Origin: Nitrincola lacisaponensis | GTDB taxonomy: Bacteria; Pseudomonadota; Gammaproteobacteria; Pseudomonadales; Balneatricaceae | Assembly (NCBI RefSeq): GCF_000691225.1 | Contig: NZ_JMSZ01000032.1 | Span: 248,001 to 312,000 of the forward strand | Direction: 5' to 3' | Length of the DNA stretch: 64,000 bases | In this document: positions 8,642 through 17,497 of the stretch, in pieces | How positions within the stretch are numbered: the first letter of the stretch is position 1 | How the letters are laid out: each line of letters opens with the position of its first letter | Made by a program: the position numbers and the translations under genes | The notes under the pieces: model-generated | What the model saw: only the letters and a program-made list of their open reading frames with translations | What the model was told of the DNA's origin: nothing | The model's database searches: none

Positions 8642-9411
8642 ACTCACGCCTGCTCTTCACTGCCTTCTGGACCATTGTGATCAAGGAGATTCGCCGTTTT
8701 ACCCGTATCTGGGTACAAACCCTGTTGCCACCTGCCATCACCATGACACTGTATTTTATTATCTTCGGTAATCTGATTGGTTCCCGTATCGGTGACATGG
8801 AGGGATTTGGTTACATGGAGTATATCGCGCCCGGCTTGATCATGATGTCGGTGATTACCAACTCCTATGGCAATGTGGTGTCTTCATTTTTTGGCACCAA
8901 GTTTCAACGAAATATCGAGGAGTTGCTGGTTGCTCCAGTGCCTAACTGGGTGATTCTGGCTGGATATGTCACCGGTGGTGCTGCACGGGGATTGGGTGTG
9001 GGTATTATTGTAACCATCCTGTCGCTGTTCTTTACCCAGTTGCAGATCAGTCATCTGTGGATTACGTTGAGCACTGTCATCCTGACAGCGATAGTGTTTT
9101 CACTGGGTGGTTTTATCAATGCGGTGTATGCAAACAGTTTTGATGATATCTCCATCGTACCTACGTTTGTACTGACACCCCTGACCTACCTGGGAGGGGT
9201 CTTTTACTCCATCTCGCTGCTGCCCGGATTCTGGCAGGGGGTATCCCAGTTGAATCCGATTCTGTATATGGTGAACAGCTTCCGTTACGGGATTCTGGGT
9301 GTCAGTGATATCAACATAGGCTTCGCTTTTGCTATGATTGCAGTGTTTATTCTGCTGCTGGGTGCCTATGCCATGCACCTGCTCAACACCGGAAAGGGGA
9401 TTCGCAGTTAA
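8638..9411 (+). CDS. ABC transporter permease (YadH-like, ABC-2 type)
   Basis: A 257-residue inner-membrane permease with six predicted helices and the ABC-2 domain (KEIRRFTRIWVQTLLPPAIT near the N-terminus; LTPLTYLGGVFYSISLLPGFW in the C-terminal half). It partners the ATPase upstream, overlapping it by 4 bases. Its stop codon shares one base with the queF start (TAATG), so the export pair and queF are probably on one transcript. Substrate unknown. Confidence 0.93.
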   Translation: MNSRLLFTAFWTIVIKEIRRFTRIWVQTLLPPAITMTLYFIIFGNLIGSRIGDMEGFGYMEYIAPGLIMMSVITNSYGNVVSSFFGTKFQRNIEELLVAPVPNWVILAGYVTGGAARGLGVGIIVTILSLFFTQLQISHLWITLSTVILTAIVFSLGGFINAVYANSFDDISIVPTFVLTPLTYLGGVFYSISLLPGFWQGVSQLNPILYMVNSFRYGILGVSDINIGFAFAMIAVFILLLGAYAMHLLNTGKGIRS

Positions 9412-10238
9412 TGACTGAAAATGATGTGGTGATCCATTCACCGCTGGGGCAGGAAACGGTCTATGCCAACCAGTATGACCCCTCATTGCTTTACCCGATT
9501 GCACGCCATCTGAACTGGGACGCGCGGGGTGTTCAGCGTGACAGCCTGCCGTTCAAGGGTGTTGATCTGTGGAATGCCTATGAAATCTCCTGGCTGAATA
9601 CGGATGGCAAGCCGCTGGTGCGTATCGGTGAATTCCGCATTCCGGCAAACTCCAGCCACATCATCGAGTCCAAGTCCTTCAAGCTGTATCTGAACTCGTT
9701 CAATCTGACGCGTTTTGCGACTGAAACCGAGGTGGTCAGTCGCATGCAACAGGACCTGAGTCAGGCGGCCGGAGGGGCTGTCAGCGTGCGCCTGATGAAG
9801 GTGAATGACGCTGCTCCGATCGAGCGTTTACAGGGTGAGTGCCTGGATGAGTTACCGCTGAAGGTCAGCCATTACACCCCTGCACCTGAACTTTTGCAGA
9901 CGAGTGGTCATCGCATTGTTGAAGAGAGTCTGGTCAGTCATCTGCTGAAATCCAACTGCCCGGTAACCGGACAGCCTGATTGGGCCAGTATTCAGATACG
10001 CTATAAAGGGACCGCTATAGATCACACCGGACTGTTGGCGTATCTGATTTCTTATCGGGAAAAAGGCGATTTTCATGAGCAGTGTGTTGAAAATATCTTT
10101 ATGGATATCTGGCAACGCTGCAAGCCGCAGAAGTTGACTGTCTATGCCCGCTATCTGCGCCGAGGGGGGCTGGATATCAATCCTTACCGCTCCAGCCTGG
10201 CAGGAGAACCCAATAACCCGCGCTTGTCGCGCCAATGA
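9411..10238 (+). CDS. queF: NADPH-dependent 7-cyano-7-deazaguanine reductase
   Basis: A 275-residue QueF of the long YqfB-like (bimodular) type. It reduces preQ0 nitrile to preQ1 amine in queuosine biosynthesis, in the cytoplasm. The catalytic segment LKSNCPVTGQPDWASIQI carries the thioimide-forming Cys and the Asp seven residues later. The NADPH/substrate motif (FHEQCVENIFMDI) follows, and the N-terminal module contains ESKSFKLYLNSFN. Start ATG at 9411 overlaps the permease stop by one base. The gene sits between an ABC exporter and a nitroreductase; only the reading-frame coupling suggests co-expression. Confidence 0.96.
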   Translation: MTENDVVIHSPLGQETVYANQYDPSLLYPIARHLNWDARGVQRDSLPFKGVDLWNAYEISWLNTDGKPLVRIGEFRIPANSSHIIESKSFKLYLNSFNLTRFATETEVVSRMQQDLSQAAGGAVSVRLMKVNDAAPIERLQGECLDELPLKVSHYTPAPELLQTSGHRIVEESLVSHLLKSNCPVTGQPDWASIQIRYKGTAIDHTGLLAYLISYREKGDFHEQCVENIFMDIWQRCKPQKLTVYARYLRRGGLDINPYRSSLAGEPNNPRLSRQ

Positions 10239-10250
10239 TGGACTGGACTG

Positions 10251-10808
10251 ATGGATGCTGTTGAGTTATTGCTGAATCGGGTGTCTTCACCTGTACTGGA
10301 AGAGCCTGCTCCGACACCGGAACAGCTGGATCTTCTTTATCGTGCAGCCTTGCGTGCACCTGATCATGGCAGCTTACGCCCCTACCGTTTTTTGCAGATA
10401 GAGGGATCGGGGCGTGAAAAACTGGGGCAGGTTTTTGTCGAGGCCGCCAGTGCCGAACGCGAACTCAGCGATGCAGAAGAACAGAAGCTGCGTCAGGCGC
10501 CATTACGTGCGCCGATGCTGCTGGTGGTGATTGCTTCTTTGCAGTCACATCCCAAAGTTCCCGAAATTGAACAGCAGATTACCGCCGGATGCGCTGCACA
10601 CAGCATGATACTGGCGGCGTTTGCTCAGGGTGTTGATGCCATTTGGCGCAGTGGCGAAATGGCCTTCAATCCGCGTGTAAAACAGCGTCTCGGACTTGCC
10701 GAGAATGAACAGATCATCGGCTTTATCTATTTGGGTAAGGCACGCAAACACCGTGTCGTACCCTGTCCCCAACCAGGTGAGTTTGTCCAGAAGTGGGGTA
10801 AAGGGTGA
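10251..10808 (+). CDS. Nitroreductase family protein (YdjA-like)
   Basis: A 185-residue FMN oxidoreductase of the minimal YdjA type. The N-terminal APDHGSLRPYRF segment is the FMN-contacting loop. GCAAHSMILAAFAQGVDAIWRSGEMA forms the core helix and RSG loop, and IGFIYLGKA the C-terminal strand. Such enzymes reduce nitro or quinone compounds with NAD(P)H; the natural substrate is unknown. It begins 12 bases after queF, and its stop overlaps the GTG start of the next gene (GTGA). Confidence 0.9.
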   Translation: MDAVELLLNRVSSPVLEEPAPTPEQLDLLYRAALRAPDHGSLRPYRFLQIEGSGREKLGQVFVEAASAERELSDAEEQKLRQAPLRAPMLLVVIASLQSHPKVPEIEQQITAGCAAHSMILAAFAQGVDAIWRSGEMAFNPRVKQRLGLAENEQIIGFIYLGKARKHRVVPCPQPGEFVQKWGKG

Positions 10809-11278
10809 GTCAGGCAGACCCTTTTCTGGTTTGGTTGAATGAAAATATTCCGTTGACCCGGGTAATGGGGATATCCAGCTGTCAATACCATTCTGGACAG
10901 TTGACCTTGTCAGCACCACTGTCGGTCAATATTAACGATAAAGGGACCGGGTTTGCTGGCGCCACAACTGCGCTGGCGACTCTGGCGGGCTGGTCGTTAA
11001 TCACACGTTATACTCAGGATTCAGGCCTTGAGGCCGAAGTGATGATTGTTGAAAGCCAGGTACGCTATTTGCGCCCGGTGACAGCCGATTTTACTGCCAG
11101 TGTCTGTTTGCCGGATGCGGAGACATGCCGCGGTTTTCTGCAACAGCTCCAGCAGCGTGGCAAGGCACGTCTAACGCTGGAGGTGTCGATACAGGAGCAG
11201 GGGCAGCCAGTCTTGCTGTTGGACGGCGAGTATCTGGCTCGTCTGAAGCAGGACAAAACTCCCCCGGCTATTTCCTGA
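10805..11278 (+). CDS. YiiD C-terminal-type thioesterase-fold protein
   Basis: A 157-residue hotdog-fold protein resembling the C-terminal domain of YiiD (putative thioesterase). The segments LTLSAPLSVNINDKGTGFAGATTALATLAGW and ESQVRYLRPV are typical of the group. Start is GTG 10805, overlapping the nitroreductase stop by 4 bases. It is the last gene of the 7706-11278 run. Substrate unknown; acyl-CoA or acyl-ACP hydrolysis is a family-based guess. The stop codon lies in a 14-base palindrome shared with the convergent cyclophilin gene. Confidence 0.85.
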   Translation: MSQADPFLVWLNENIPLTRVMGISSCQYHSGQLTLSAPLSVNINDKGTGFAGATTALATLAGWSLITRYTQDSGLEAEVMIVESQVRYLRPVTADFTASVCLPDAETCRGFLQQLQQRGKARLTLEVSIQEQGQPVLLLDGEYLARLKQDKTPPAIS

Positions 11279-11291
11279 ACGCTTAAGCGTT
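11278..11291. terminator. Palindrome spanning two convergent stop codons
   Basis: AACGCTTAAGCGTT is a perfect 14-base palindrome covering the last base of one stop codon and part of the opposite one. It may act as a weak bidirectional terminator. It has no loop or T-run, so this is tentative. Confidence 0.3.
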
Positions 11292-11865
11292 ACTCTTCCG
11301 TCAAGACCACGCGTTCCACACGCTCAATGATAACGGGTGTAGTGGGGACATTCTGGTGCCCGCCACGCGGACGCGTGGGCATGCGGGAGATGGCAAACAC
11401 CACATCCAGTCCGGCAGTGACTTCACCAAAGACGGCATATCCCGGACGTAGCGGGTGCCCGTCCAGATTGGCGTTATTCGCGACATTAATAAAAAACTGT
11501 GATGTGGCACTGTCAGGATCATTGGTGCGCGCCATGGCAATAGTGCCGCGACGGTTACTCAAACCATTGGTGGATTCATTGATAATGGGCGCTGCAGTAT
11601 CCTGACGTTGCAAATTGGCATCCAGTCCACCTCCCTGAATCATGAAGTTGGGAATCACACGGTGAAAAATCAATCCGTTGTAGAAGCCCTGATCGACATA
11701 GGTCAGAAAGTTTTCTACGGTCACCGGGGCCTTTTCAGCATCCAGGCGTAACTCGATATTTCCTTCACTGGTAATCATGCGCACATCGATAAACTGCTCC
11801 TGAGCCTGGAGTGGCAATGACAGCACCAGGGACAAAAGTATGATAGAAAAAGCCCTTAATTTCAT
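11290..11865 (-). CDS. Periplasmic peptidyl-prolyl cis-trans isomerase (cyclophilin type)
   Basis: A 191-residue cyclophilin with an N-terminal signal peptide ([21 protein letters not shown], cut near residue 21-22), so it acts on proteins in the periplasm like PpiA. The cyclophilin core is complete: [20 protein letters not shown] with the catalytic Arg, [15 protein letters not shown] and SQFFINV. The start at 11865 was chosen because the signal peptide begins there; the longer frame to 11928 has no ribosome site. Transcribed away from the chemoreceptor gene. Confidence 0.93.
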   Translation of the reverse strand: MKLRAFSIILLSLVLSLPLQAQEQFIDVRMITSEGNIELRLDAEKAPVTVENFLTYVDQGFYNGLIFHRVIPNFMIQGGGLDANLQRQDTAAPIINESTNGLSNRRGTIAMARTNDPDSATSQFFINVANNANLDGHPLRPGYAVFGEVTAGLDVVFAISRMPTRPRGGHQNVPTTPVIIERVERVVLTEE

Positions 11866-11976
11866 AGTGGAATACCTGTATACATTATAGAATAGGTTAA
11901 TCAATAACATAGTACTGCGTTGTGACACCCCAGTGCCAGTGATGCGAATTAATTGCTTGAATCAGGAAGCCACCCG

Positions 11977-13656
11977 ATGAAGTCCTTGAAACTGAAGTCC
12001 AAGTTACTGCTGATGGCCGTGCTGCCAATGCTGATGATTACTCTGGCGTTGCTGTTGCTGGTTAATTTCCAGATGCGTGAGGCCGGGCATGAAGAAATTG
12101 AACGCGTGCGCGACTCCATGATGGACGCCAAGCGTGAAGCGCTACTCCATCATGTTGAAATTGCCATTACCTCGGTCAAACCCTACTTAACTGAAGCGAA
12201 CCCTTCCGAGCGTCAGCTCGAAGCGGCTAAAGCGGTGTTACGCAGCATGCGCTTCGGACCGGATGGCTATATGTTTGTGTTTGACCAGCGTGGTACCACA
12301 CTGGTTCACGGTATGTCGCCTCAACTGGAAGGCCGTAACCTGTATGACCTGACGGACCCGGAGGGCGTGTTTCTGGTACGTGATCTGATTCGTGAAGGTC
12401 TGGCGGGTGGAGGCTATGTTGCCTATATCTGGGATGAGCCGACACGAAATGGTCTGACGCCCAAGCTGAGTTATGCTGAAGCGATGCTGGGTAATCAGTG
12501 GATTCTCGGTACAGGTTTTTATATTGATGACATAGACGTTGCCGTGGCTGCACAACAGGCGTTGCTGGATGCACAGGTCAATGCAACACTGACGCGTATT
12601 CTGTTAAGTGCGCTGTTGATTCTGGTGTTAGCCTGTGTGACTGTCTGGATTATCGGTAGCCGAATTGTCAGACCCGCTCAGCAAACATCCAGTGCATTAA
12701 AGGATATTGCTGAAGGGGAAGGCGATCTGACCCGACGTCTTGAAGTGGTCAGTCAGGATGAAATTGGACAGGTTGCCCAGGAGTTCAACCTGTTCACGGA
12801 CAAGATACAGCTTCTGGTCCGGGAAGTGAAAGAGTCGGTGGAAGCGCTGACCGAATCCACAGAAGTAATGAAGATTGTTGTCACACGCAGTCATGAAGAT
12901 TCCATGTTGCAGCAGAGTGAAACAACGCAGGTGGCTGCTGCCATTCATGAAATGTCGGCAGCGGTTGAAGAGGTGGCTGGCAGCGCTTCGCGAGCAGCCG
13001 CTGCTGCGCTGGAGGCTGATCGTGAGGCATCAGATGGACAGAAAGTGGTCAGCCAGACCATTGATGCCATCAACCGTCTGGCTGCCGATGTCAATCAGGC
13101 GGCTGACGTGATTGAACACCTGGGGGCCAATGCCGAGCAGATAGGTACTGTGGTAAGTGTGATCAAGAATATTGCTGATCAGACCAACTTGTTGGCACTC
13201 AATGCGGCCATCGAAGCCGCCCGGGCAGGTGAACATGGTCGTGGTTTCGCAGTGGTTGCGGATGAGGTGCGTACACTGGCAAACCGGACACAGGAAAGCA
13301 CAGATGAAATCCAGCAGATGATCGATGCATTGCAAACCGGCACCCGAGATGCTGTGGCTGTGATGCAGCGCAGTCGTGAGACGACCACTGAAACGGTACA
13401 GCGAGCGGCCAGGGCCAATGACTCGCTGGATACCATCACCCGTTCAGTGGGTACGATCACCGAGATGAACACACAGATCGCTAGTGCTGCGGAGGAGCAA
13501 ACCGCGGTTGCCAATGAGGTAAGCCAGAGCATTCAAAAAATTGCGGATACGGCGGAACATGGCAAGCGTAATGCTGATGAGCTGTCAGAAACATCACAGC
13601 GGATGACGTCACTGGAAAAACGCCTCAACCAATTGGTCACACGCTTCAGGATTTAA
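11977..13656 (+). CDS. Methyl-accepting chemotaxis protein with single Cache sensor
   Basis: A 559-residue transmembrane chemoreceptor. TM1 spans about residues 8-31, the periplasmic single-Cache domain about 35-190 ([19 protein letters not shown] ... [15 protein letters not shown]), and TM2 about 206-228. A HAMP segment and a cytoplasmic coiled-coil signalling domain follow, with the conserved tip [20 protein letters not shown]. There is no C-terminal CheR-binding pentapeptide. Single-Cache receptors of this type often sense small organic acids, an inference only. ATG 11977 has AGGAAG at 11964-11969; the in-frame TTG at 11953 was rejected. No che genes are nearby. Confidence 0.93.
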   Translation: MKSLKLKSKLLLMAVLPMLMITLALLLLVNFQMREAGHEEIERVRDSMMDAKREALLHHVEIAITSVKPYLTEANPSERQLEAAKAVLRSMRFGPDGYMFVFDQRGTTLVHGMSPQLEGRNLYDLTDPEGVFLVRDLIREGLAGGGYVAYIWDEPTRNGLTPKLSYAEAMLGNQWILGTGFYIDDIDVAVAAQQALLDAQVNATLTRILLSALLILVLACVTVWIIGSRIVRPAQQTSSALKDIAEGEGDLTRRLEVVSQDEIGQVAQEFNLFTDKIQLLVREVKESVEALTESTEVMKIVVTRSHEDSMLQQSETTQVAAAIHEMSAAVEEVAGSASRAAAAALEADREASDGQKVVSQTIDAINRLAADVNQAADVIEHLGANAEQIGTVVSVIKNIADQTNLLALNAAIEAARAGEHGRGFAVVADEVRTLANRTQESTDEIQQMIDALQTGTRDAVAVMQRSRETTTETVQRAARANDSLDTITRSVGTITEMNTQIASAAEEQTAVANEVSQSIQKIADTAEHGKRNADELSETSQRMTSLEKRLNQLVTRFRI

Positions 13657-13664
13657 TCTCCAAC

Positions 13665-13690
13665 TGAACCGGCTGAGTGCCCTTTGCGTA
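13665..13690 (+). promoter_or_regulatory. Candidate ECF (RpoE/ChrR-type) promoter of the 13722-15623 operon
   Basis: TGAACC at 13665-13670 and CGTA at 13687-13690 are separated by 16 bases. They match, with one base difference and one base less spacing, the elements before the sigma-factor gene and the leftward operon. Expected for an ECF11-type promoter; tentative. Confidence 0.4.
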
Positions 13691-13721
13691 CCGATTAAAG
13701 GTATTTAAAAGGGGCTCAGTC

Positions 13722-14402
13722 ATGTTCAGGTCTGCTTGTCTTTGGTTTATCTTAAGTTGTCTGGTGCTGCCTGTTCAGGCAGCCGATCTCTTGTCACCGA
13801 ATCAGGTGCTTGCCTTGTACGGTGAGCGTGTTGAGTTTGATGTTCAACGCAGTGGCCGGTCAATCGGCAACCATCATTTGATCTTCAGCGAGGAAAATGA
13901 GCAGCTTCGTGTGGATGTGGAGATGAACCTCAATATTCGCGTACTGGGCCTGTTTTCCTATCGTTATGTTTATCAGGCGACTGAATGGTGGCGGGAAGGT
14001 GTGCTGCAGCGCCTCCAGGTGTGGGTAAATGATAATGGTGATGAAACCCGCATAACGGCTGTCGCAGAAGGAGATCAATTGCGTTTGACGGAAGGTGAAC
14101 AAACGCGCTGGTTGCCAGGTGACTTGCTGACGACCAATCACTGGAACAGTGCGATTCTGGCTCAGCAAACTGTATTGAACACCCTCACCGGTGAGTCCAG
14201 TCAGCTGTCAGTGGAGTATCTCGGAGAAGCACAAGCTCCTGTCGGAACTCAGGAAGTCCCGGTACGGCTTTACCGTCTTGGCGGTGAACTGAAGGATACC
14301 CAAACCTGGTACGACAGCGAAGGGCGCTGGCTGGGTATGGAATTCAGTGCGCGGGATGACTCGCGCATCCGTCTGGTCAAGCGAGGAGGGCAAGATGGCT
14401 GA
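13722..14402 (+). CDS. Exported DUF6134/DUF3108-like protein
   Basis: A 226-residue protein with a signal peptide (MFRSACLWFILSCLVLPVQAA, cut near residue 20). The rest is a beta-rich domain (VEFDVQRSGRSIGNHHLIF ... WWREGVLQRLQVWVNDNG) resembling DUF6134/DUF3108 proteins, thought to be periplasmic beta-barrel-like carriers. The start at 13722 has AAAAGGGG upstream and gives the signal peptide. It overlaps the SDR gene by 8 bases. It is the first gene of the small rightward operon next to the sigma/ChrR locus, preceded by a candidate ECF promoter. Function unknown. Confidence 0.8.
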   Translation: MFRSACLWFILSCLVLPVQAADLLSPNQVLALYGERVEFDVQRSGRSIGNHHLIFSEENEQLRVDVEMNLNIRVLGLFSYRYVYQATEWWREGVLQRLQVWVNDNGDETRITAVAEGDQLRLTEGEQTRWLPGDLLTTNHWNSAILAQQTVLNTLTGESSQLSVEYLGEAQAPVGTQEVPVRLYRLGGELKDTQTWYDSEGRWLGMEFSARDDSRIRLVKRGGQDG

Positions 14403-15165
14403 GTACTGGCGCTGTGTCTGGATTACCGGTGGTGGCAGTGGTATTGGCCTTGCGGTGGCTGAACAGCTAGTCCGCGAGGGTGCCTGCGTGATCATTAGTG
14501 GACGCGACCAGATAAAACTGGATCAGGCTTGTCAGCAGGTGATGACAGCAGCCTCCGTATCCGGTCAGTTACATGCGCTTAGCTGTGATGTGACAGATCC
14601 GGATTCAGTGCAGCAGGCTTGGCAACAGCTGGTCACCTGCTATGGTATACCTGATTTGATACTGCTCAATGCGGGTGATCATCAGCCGGTGACGCTGGAT
14701 GACTTCGATCCAGCCGTTTTTCAGCGCCTGATGTCAGTGAATTTTCACGGGGTAGTGAACTGTCTGGCAGCACTGTTGCCAGACCTGTTAAGCAGACAAA
14801 CCGGGCAGATAGGTGTTGTCGCTTCGGTTGCCGGTTACCGCGGCCTGCCGACAGCAGCTGCCTATGGTGCCAGCAAAGCCGCGTTGATTAATGCCTGTGA
14901 GGCGTTATATCCTGAATTGCAGCAGCGTGGTATTGTCTTGTCGCTGATTAATCCGGGGTTTGTCCGTACACCCCTGACAGATCGTAACCGCTTTGCCATG
15001 CCTTTTTTGATAGATGCGCCATCGGCAGCTAATCTGATAATCAAGGGACTGCAGCAAAAGCGTTTTGAAATTGCGTTCCCGTACCGGTTTGTGTTGCTGC
15101 TGAAGTGTCTGAAGTGGTTACCTGACGCATTATATTTTCGCTTGACCCGTAAACTGCTCTCCTGA
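14395..15165 (+). CDS. Short-chain dehydrogenase/reductase
   Basis: A 256-residue classical SDR. The NAD(P)-binding motif TGGGSGIG is near residues 10-17, LNAG is near residue 90, the catalytic Ser is in VASVAGYRG and YGASK supplies Tyr and Lys. The C-terminal tail is hydrophobic (FRFVLLLKCLKWLPDALYFRLT), suggesting membrane association. ATG 14395 has a strong GAGGAGGG site at 14383-14390. It overlaps the previous gene by 8 bases and precedes the NTF2-like gene by 11 bases. SDRs are recurrent members of ChrR-type photo-oxidative loci; the substrate, perhaps a lipid, is unknown. Confidence 0.92.
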   Translation: MAEYWRCVWITGGGSGIGLAVAEQLVREGACVIISGRDQIKLDQACQQVMTAASVSGQLHALSCDVTDPDSVQQAWQQLVTCYGIPDLILLNAGDHQPVTLDDFDPAVFQRLMSVNFHGVVNCLAALLPDLLSRQTGQIGVVASVAGYRGLPTAAAYGASKAALINACEALYPELQQRGIVLSLINPGFVRTPLTDRNRFAMPFLIDAPSAANLIIKGLQQKRFEIAFPYRFVLLLKCLKWLPDALYFRLTRKLLS

Positions 15166-15176
15166 GGTTACACCCT

Positions 15177-15623
15177 ATGCCCGATTTGACACCCACCCAG
15201 CTGTGCCAACGTTATTGCGATGTCTTTTCAACATTGCGGCCTGATACGATTGGTGATTTCAGCGCACTGGTCACGGAGCAGATACATTTTCGTGATCCGT
15301 TCAATGATGTGCGTGGTTTTGACAAAATGCGCCGGATTCTGGAAGAGATGTTTCATCATACGCAGAAGCCATCCTTCAATGTACTGGAGCAGAGTGTGTT
15401 TCAGGATCATGCCTGGTTGCGCTGGCAGTTCACTGCACAAGTCCCCGTGATTGGGTTGCTGTCTGTTGAGGGTGCCACGCGGTTGGCATTCGATCATTAC
15501 AGTGGCCTGGTCACCGAGCATATCGATTATTGGGACAGTGCGCCTGTGTACCTGCGATTGCCATTGCTTGGCGCACTGTTACGTCGTATTCGCCGTCGCA
15601 TGTCTGCGTCTGCCAGCGTCTAG
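15177..15623 (+). CDS. NTF2-like (SnoaL-type) protein
   Basis: A 148-residue protein of the nuclear transport factor 2 fold: CQRYCDVFSTL, then IHFRDPFNDVRGFDKMRRILEEMF, WLRWQFTAQ and HIDYWDSAPVYL. The fold is used by many small lyases and isomerases; no catalytic assignment is possible. It is the last gene of the rightward operon and ends 4 bases from the convergent DUF3833 gene. NTF2-like genes next to an SDR recur in sigma/ChrR loci, so a shared lipid or oxidised-product pathway is plausible. Confidence 0.88.
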   Translation: MPDLTPTQLCQRYCDVFSTLRPDTIGDFSALVTEQIHFRDPFNDVRGFDKMRRILEEMFHHTQKPSFNVLEQSVFQDHAWLRWQFTAQVPVIGLLSVEGATRLAFDHYSGLVTEHIDYWDSAPVYLRLPLLGALLRRIRRRMSASASV

Positions 15624-15627
15624 ACTG

Positions 15628-16194
15628 TTATTCAGGGATCAGACTGAACGGCGGGCTGTTGAGTTGATCTCCGGGGATAAATGACAGGGTCACCTGTCCC
15701 AGTTCGACACCCCATTTACGTACGCTGGCTCGATTGATCAAGACACCACCTGGTTGCAGATACATCCAATCATCAAAGCTGACGCGCCAGTGACCGTCAC
15801 CCACTTTCAGATCCATACGATAACGCCAGTTCAGCGCATTACCTCTGACCTGGCCTTCAGCAACACCGACAATATCATCAGCCTGACCCAGATAGCGGCC
15901 GTTTTCCTCGGGCGTGATACGCCATACCCGGCGATCAGTCTCGCCATCAGAATAGAGGAAGTACTCATCCAGAATCAGAATCCCATCCTCCATCCTGGCA
16001 TCAATTTCAACCACGAACTCGCGCCTCAGGTTGCCAAAGCGATCTTCAAAAATACCCCAAGCATAGATACGTCCGGAAAAGTATTCTTCCAGTACCAGTT
16101 GAGGTTCCCGGTTATTGAAATCATCAATTTTCATATGACTACACCCGGTTAGCAGTAACAGCAGGGCCAAGCACAACAGGCTCAGTTGTTTCAT
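15628..16194 (-). CDS. DUF3833 lipoprotein
   Basis: A 188-residue lipoprotein: signal MKQLSLLCLALLLLLTGC with lipobox LLTGC, Cys at about residue 18. The mature DUF3833 domain includes EEYFSGRIYAWGIFEDRFGN and a conserved RVWRITPEENGRYLGQADDIVG segment. It is lipocalin-like in look and may bind a lipid; this is inference. It overlaps the end of the MFS gene by about 56 bases and is the last gene of the leftward operon beginning at 20902. DUF3833 is a familiar companion of ChrR-linked CFA and DUF1365 genes. An upstream GTG at 16215 is an alternative start. Confidence 0.88.
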   Translation of the reverse strand: MKQLSLLCLALLLLLTGCSHMKIDDFNNREPQLVLEEYFSGRIYAWGIFEDRFGNLRREFVVEIDARMEDGILILDEYFLYSDGETDRRVWRITPEENGRYLGQADDIVGVAEGQVRGNALNWRYRMDLKVGDGHWRVSFDDWMYLQPGGVLINRASVRKWGVELGQVTLSFIPGDQLNSPPFSLIPE

Positions 16195-17497
16195 CTGGCG
16201 CACTCCAGTGTTCACGTTGTTTCAGACGGTTCATAATTGCCCGGTGATGGTAGCTTCGCAGCGGGAAGCGCCACAAAATCAGTACCGCGACTCCTTTGAG
16301 TACGCCGGGCAGCAGCGCATAGATCATGCCTAATGCTGCAAATGGAGCGACTGAGTCGGTTGAAAAACCGGTCACCTCCAGTAGCCCCAGCGCTACCAGT
16401 GCCGCCAGTGCCAGTGCCATCTTGGTGGCTGCATTCCAGACGGCGAATAACAGGCTGGTCTGACGGCGACGAAAGCGAAATCTGTCCCAGTCCGTCACTT
16501 CTGCCTGTATGGCATGAGGTAATGCCAGATCAGCACCCAGCGCGGCACCTGTAAGGATGCAGATCAGTATGAACAGATAGGTGTCACCGGGGCCGAGACA
16601 GGCTGCCGGAATAAATGCAAGCAATGCCAGCGTCATCGCACTCTGCCAAAGTGTGATTTTGTCGTAACGCTGGCTGAGCGACAGCCAGAGCGGCAGGGCA
16701 CAGCAGGCAGACAGAAAATAGACCAGAATAAACAGGGGTCTCTGTGAGGCTTCCAGACCCAATACCGAGGTCACGTACAAAGGGAACAATACAGCCGGAA
16801 TCCCGTTGGCCATACCATTGATGAACCAGGCAGAGACGAGGCGCATGGCTGGTCGGTTTTGACGCAGTGCTTGCCATTTTCCAGGAGACAAAGAAGGTTC
16901 CGGTTGTGGTGCAGGCAGACGATTCAGTAGCCGGAACAGAAACACTGCGCCGGGTATCAGTGTCACCAGAGCCATACACCAGAGCATCTGTTGGGTAGAA
17001 AATCCCAGCACCAGCAGCAAGGGGATACAAGCGGATAGCAGCAAACCAAGCAGGGCCAGCCCTTCTCTCAGCGAGACGGCCCGGGCCCGCTGATGGCTGT
17101 CACGACTGAGATGGCTGAGCCAGCTGATATAGGGAACCTGAACCAGCGTCCAGCCCAGATAGAGCAGCATGGAACCCAACAGCAATGACACTGCTGGAGC
17201 ACTACTCAGGGGTTGAATCAGCAGAATCAGCGCCGGGATACAAAGTAACCCGCCGCCTGCCAAGGTGCGCTTAAACTGCGAAGCTGTTGCATGGTCCAGC
17301 CAGCGCCCAATTAACGGGTCAGTGAATACATCCGACAGTCGGGCCAGCATCAGCAGAAGACCAGTCAACAACAGCGGCAGACCAATCTCCTCCACATAAT
17401 AGGTTGGCAGCAGGATATAGACCGCCACTGTCGGCACTGCAAGCGGTAGCGCGGGCAGTGCATAGTTGAGCAGCTGCCGCCGGGATAGTCCGCTCAT
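16139..17497 (-). CDS. MFS transporter (GPH/MFS_2-like)
   Basis: A 452-residue, twelve-helix inner-membrane transporter. It resembles the glycoside-pentoside-hexuronide/MFS_2 group, with the loop LSDVFTDPLIGRWLDH between helices 2 and 3 and DRFRFRRRQTSLLFAVWNAATK in the C-terminal half. Members of this group in ChrR-type operons are of unknown substrate; related MFS_2 proteins move lysolipids in other organisms, so a lipid cargo is possible but unproven. It overlaps the CFA-like gene upstream by 4 bases and the DUF3833 gene downstream by 56. Confidence 0.9.
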   Translation of the reverse strand: MSGLSRRQLLNYALPALPLAVPTVAVYILLPTYYVEEIGLPLLLTGLLLMLARLSDVFTDPLIGRWLDHATASQFKRTLAGGGLLCIPALILLIQPLSSAPAVSLLLGSMLLYLGWTLVQVPYISWLSHLSRDSHQRARAVSLREGLALLGLLLSACIPLLLVLGFSTQQMLWCMALVTLIPGAVFLFRLLNRLPAPQPEPSLSPGKWQALRQNRPAMRLVSAWFINGMANGIPAVLFPLYVTSVLGLEASQRPLFILVYFLSACCALPLWLSLSQRYDKITLWQSAMTLALLAFIPAACLGPGDTYLFILICILTGAALGADLALPHAIQAEVTDWDRFRFRRRQTSLLFAVWNAATKMALALAALVALGLLEVTGFSTDSVAPFAALGMIYALLPGVLKGVAVLILWRFPLRSYHHRAIMNRLKQREHWSAPDETTEPVVLGPAVTANRV

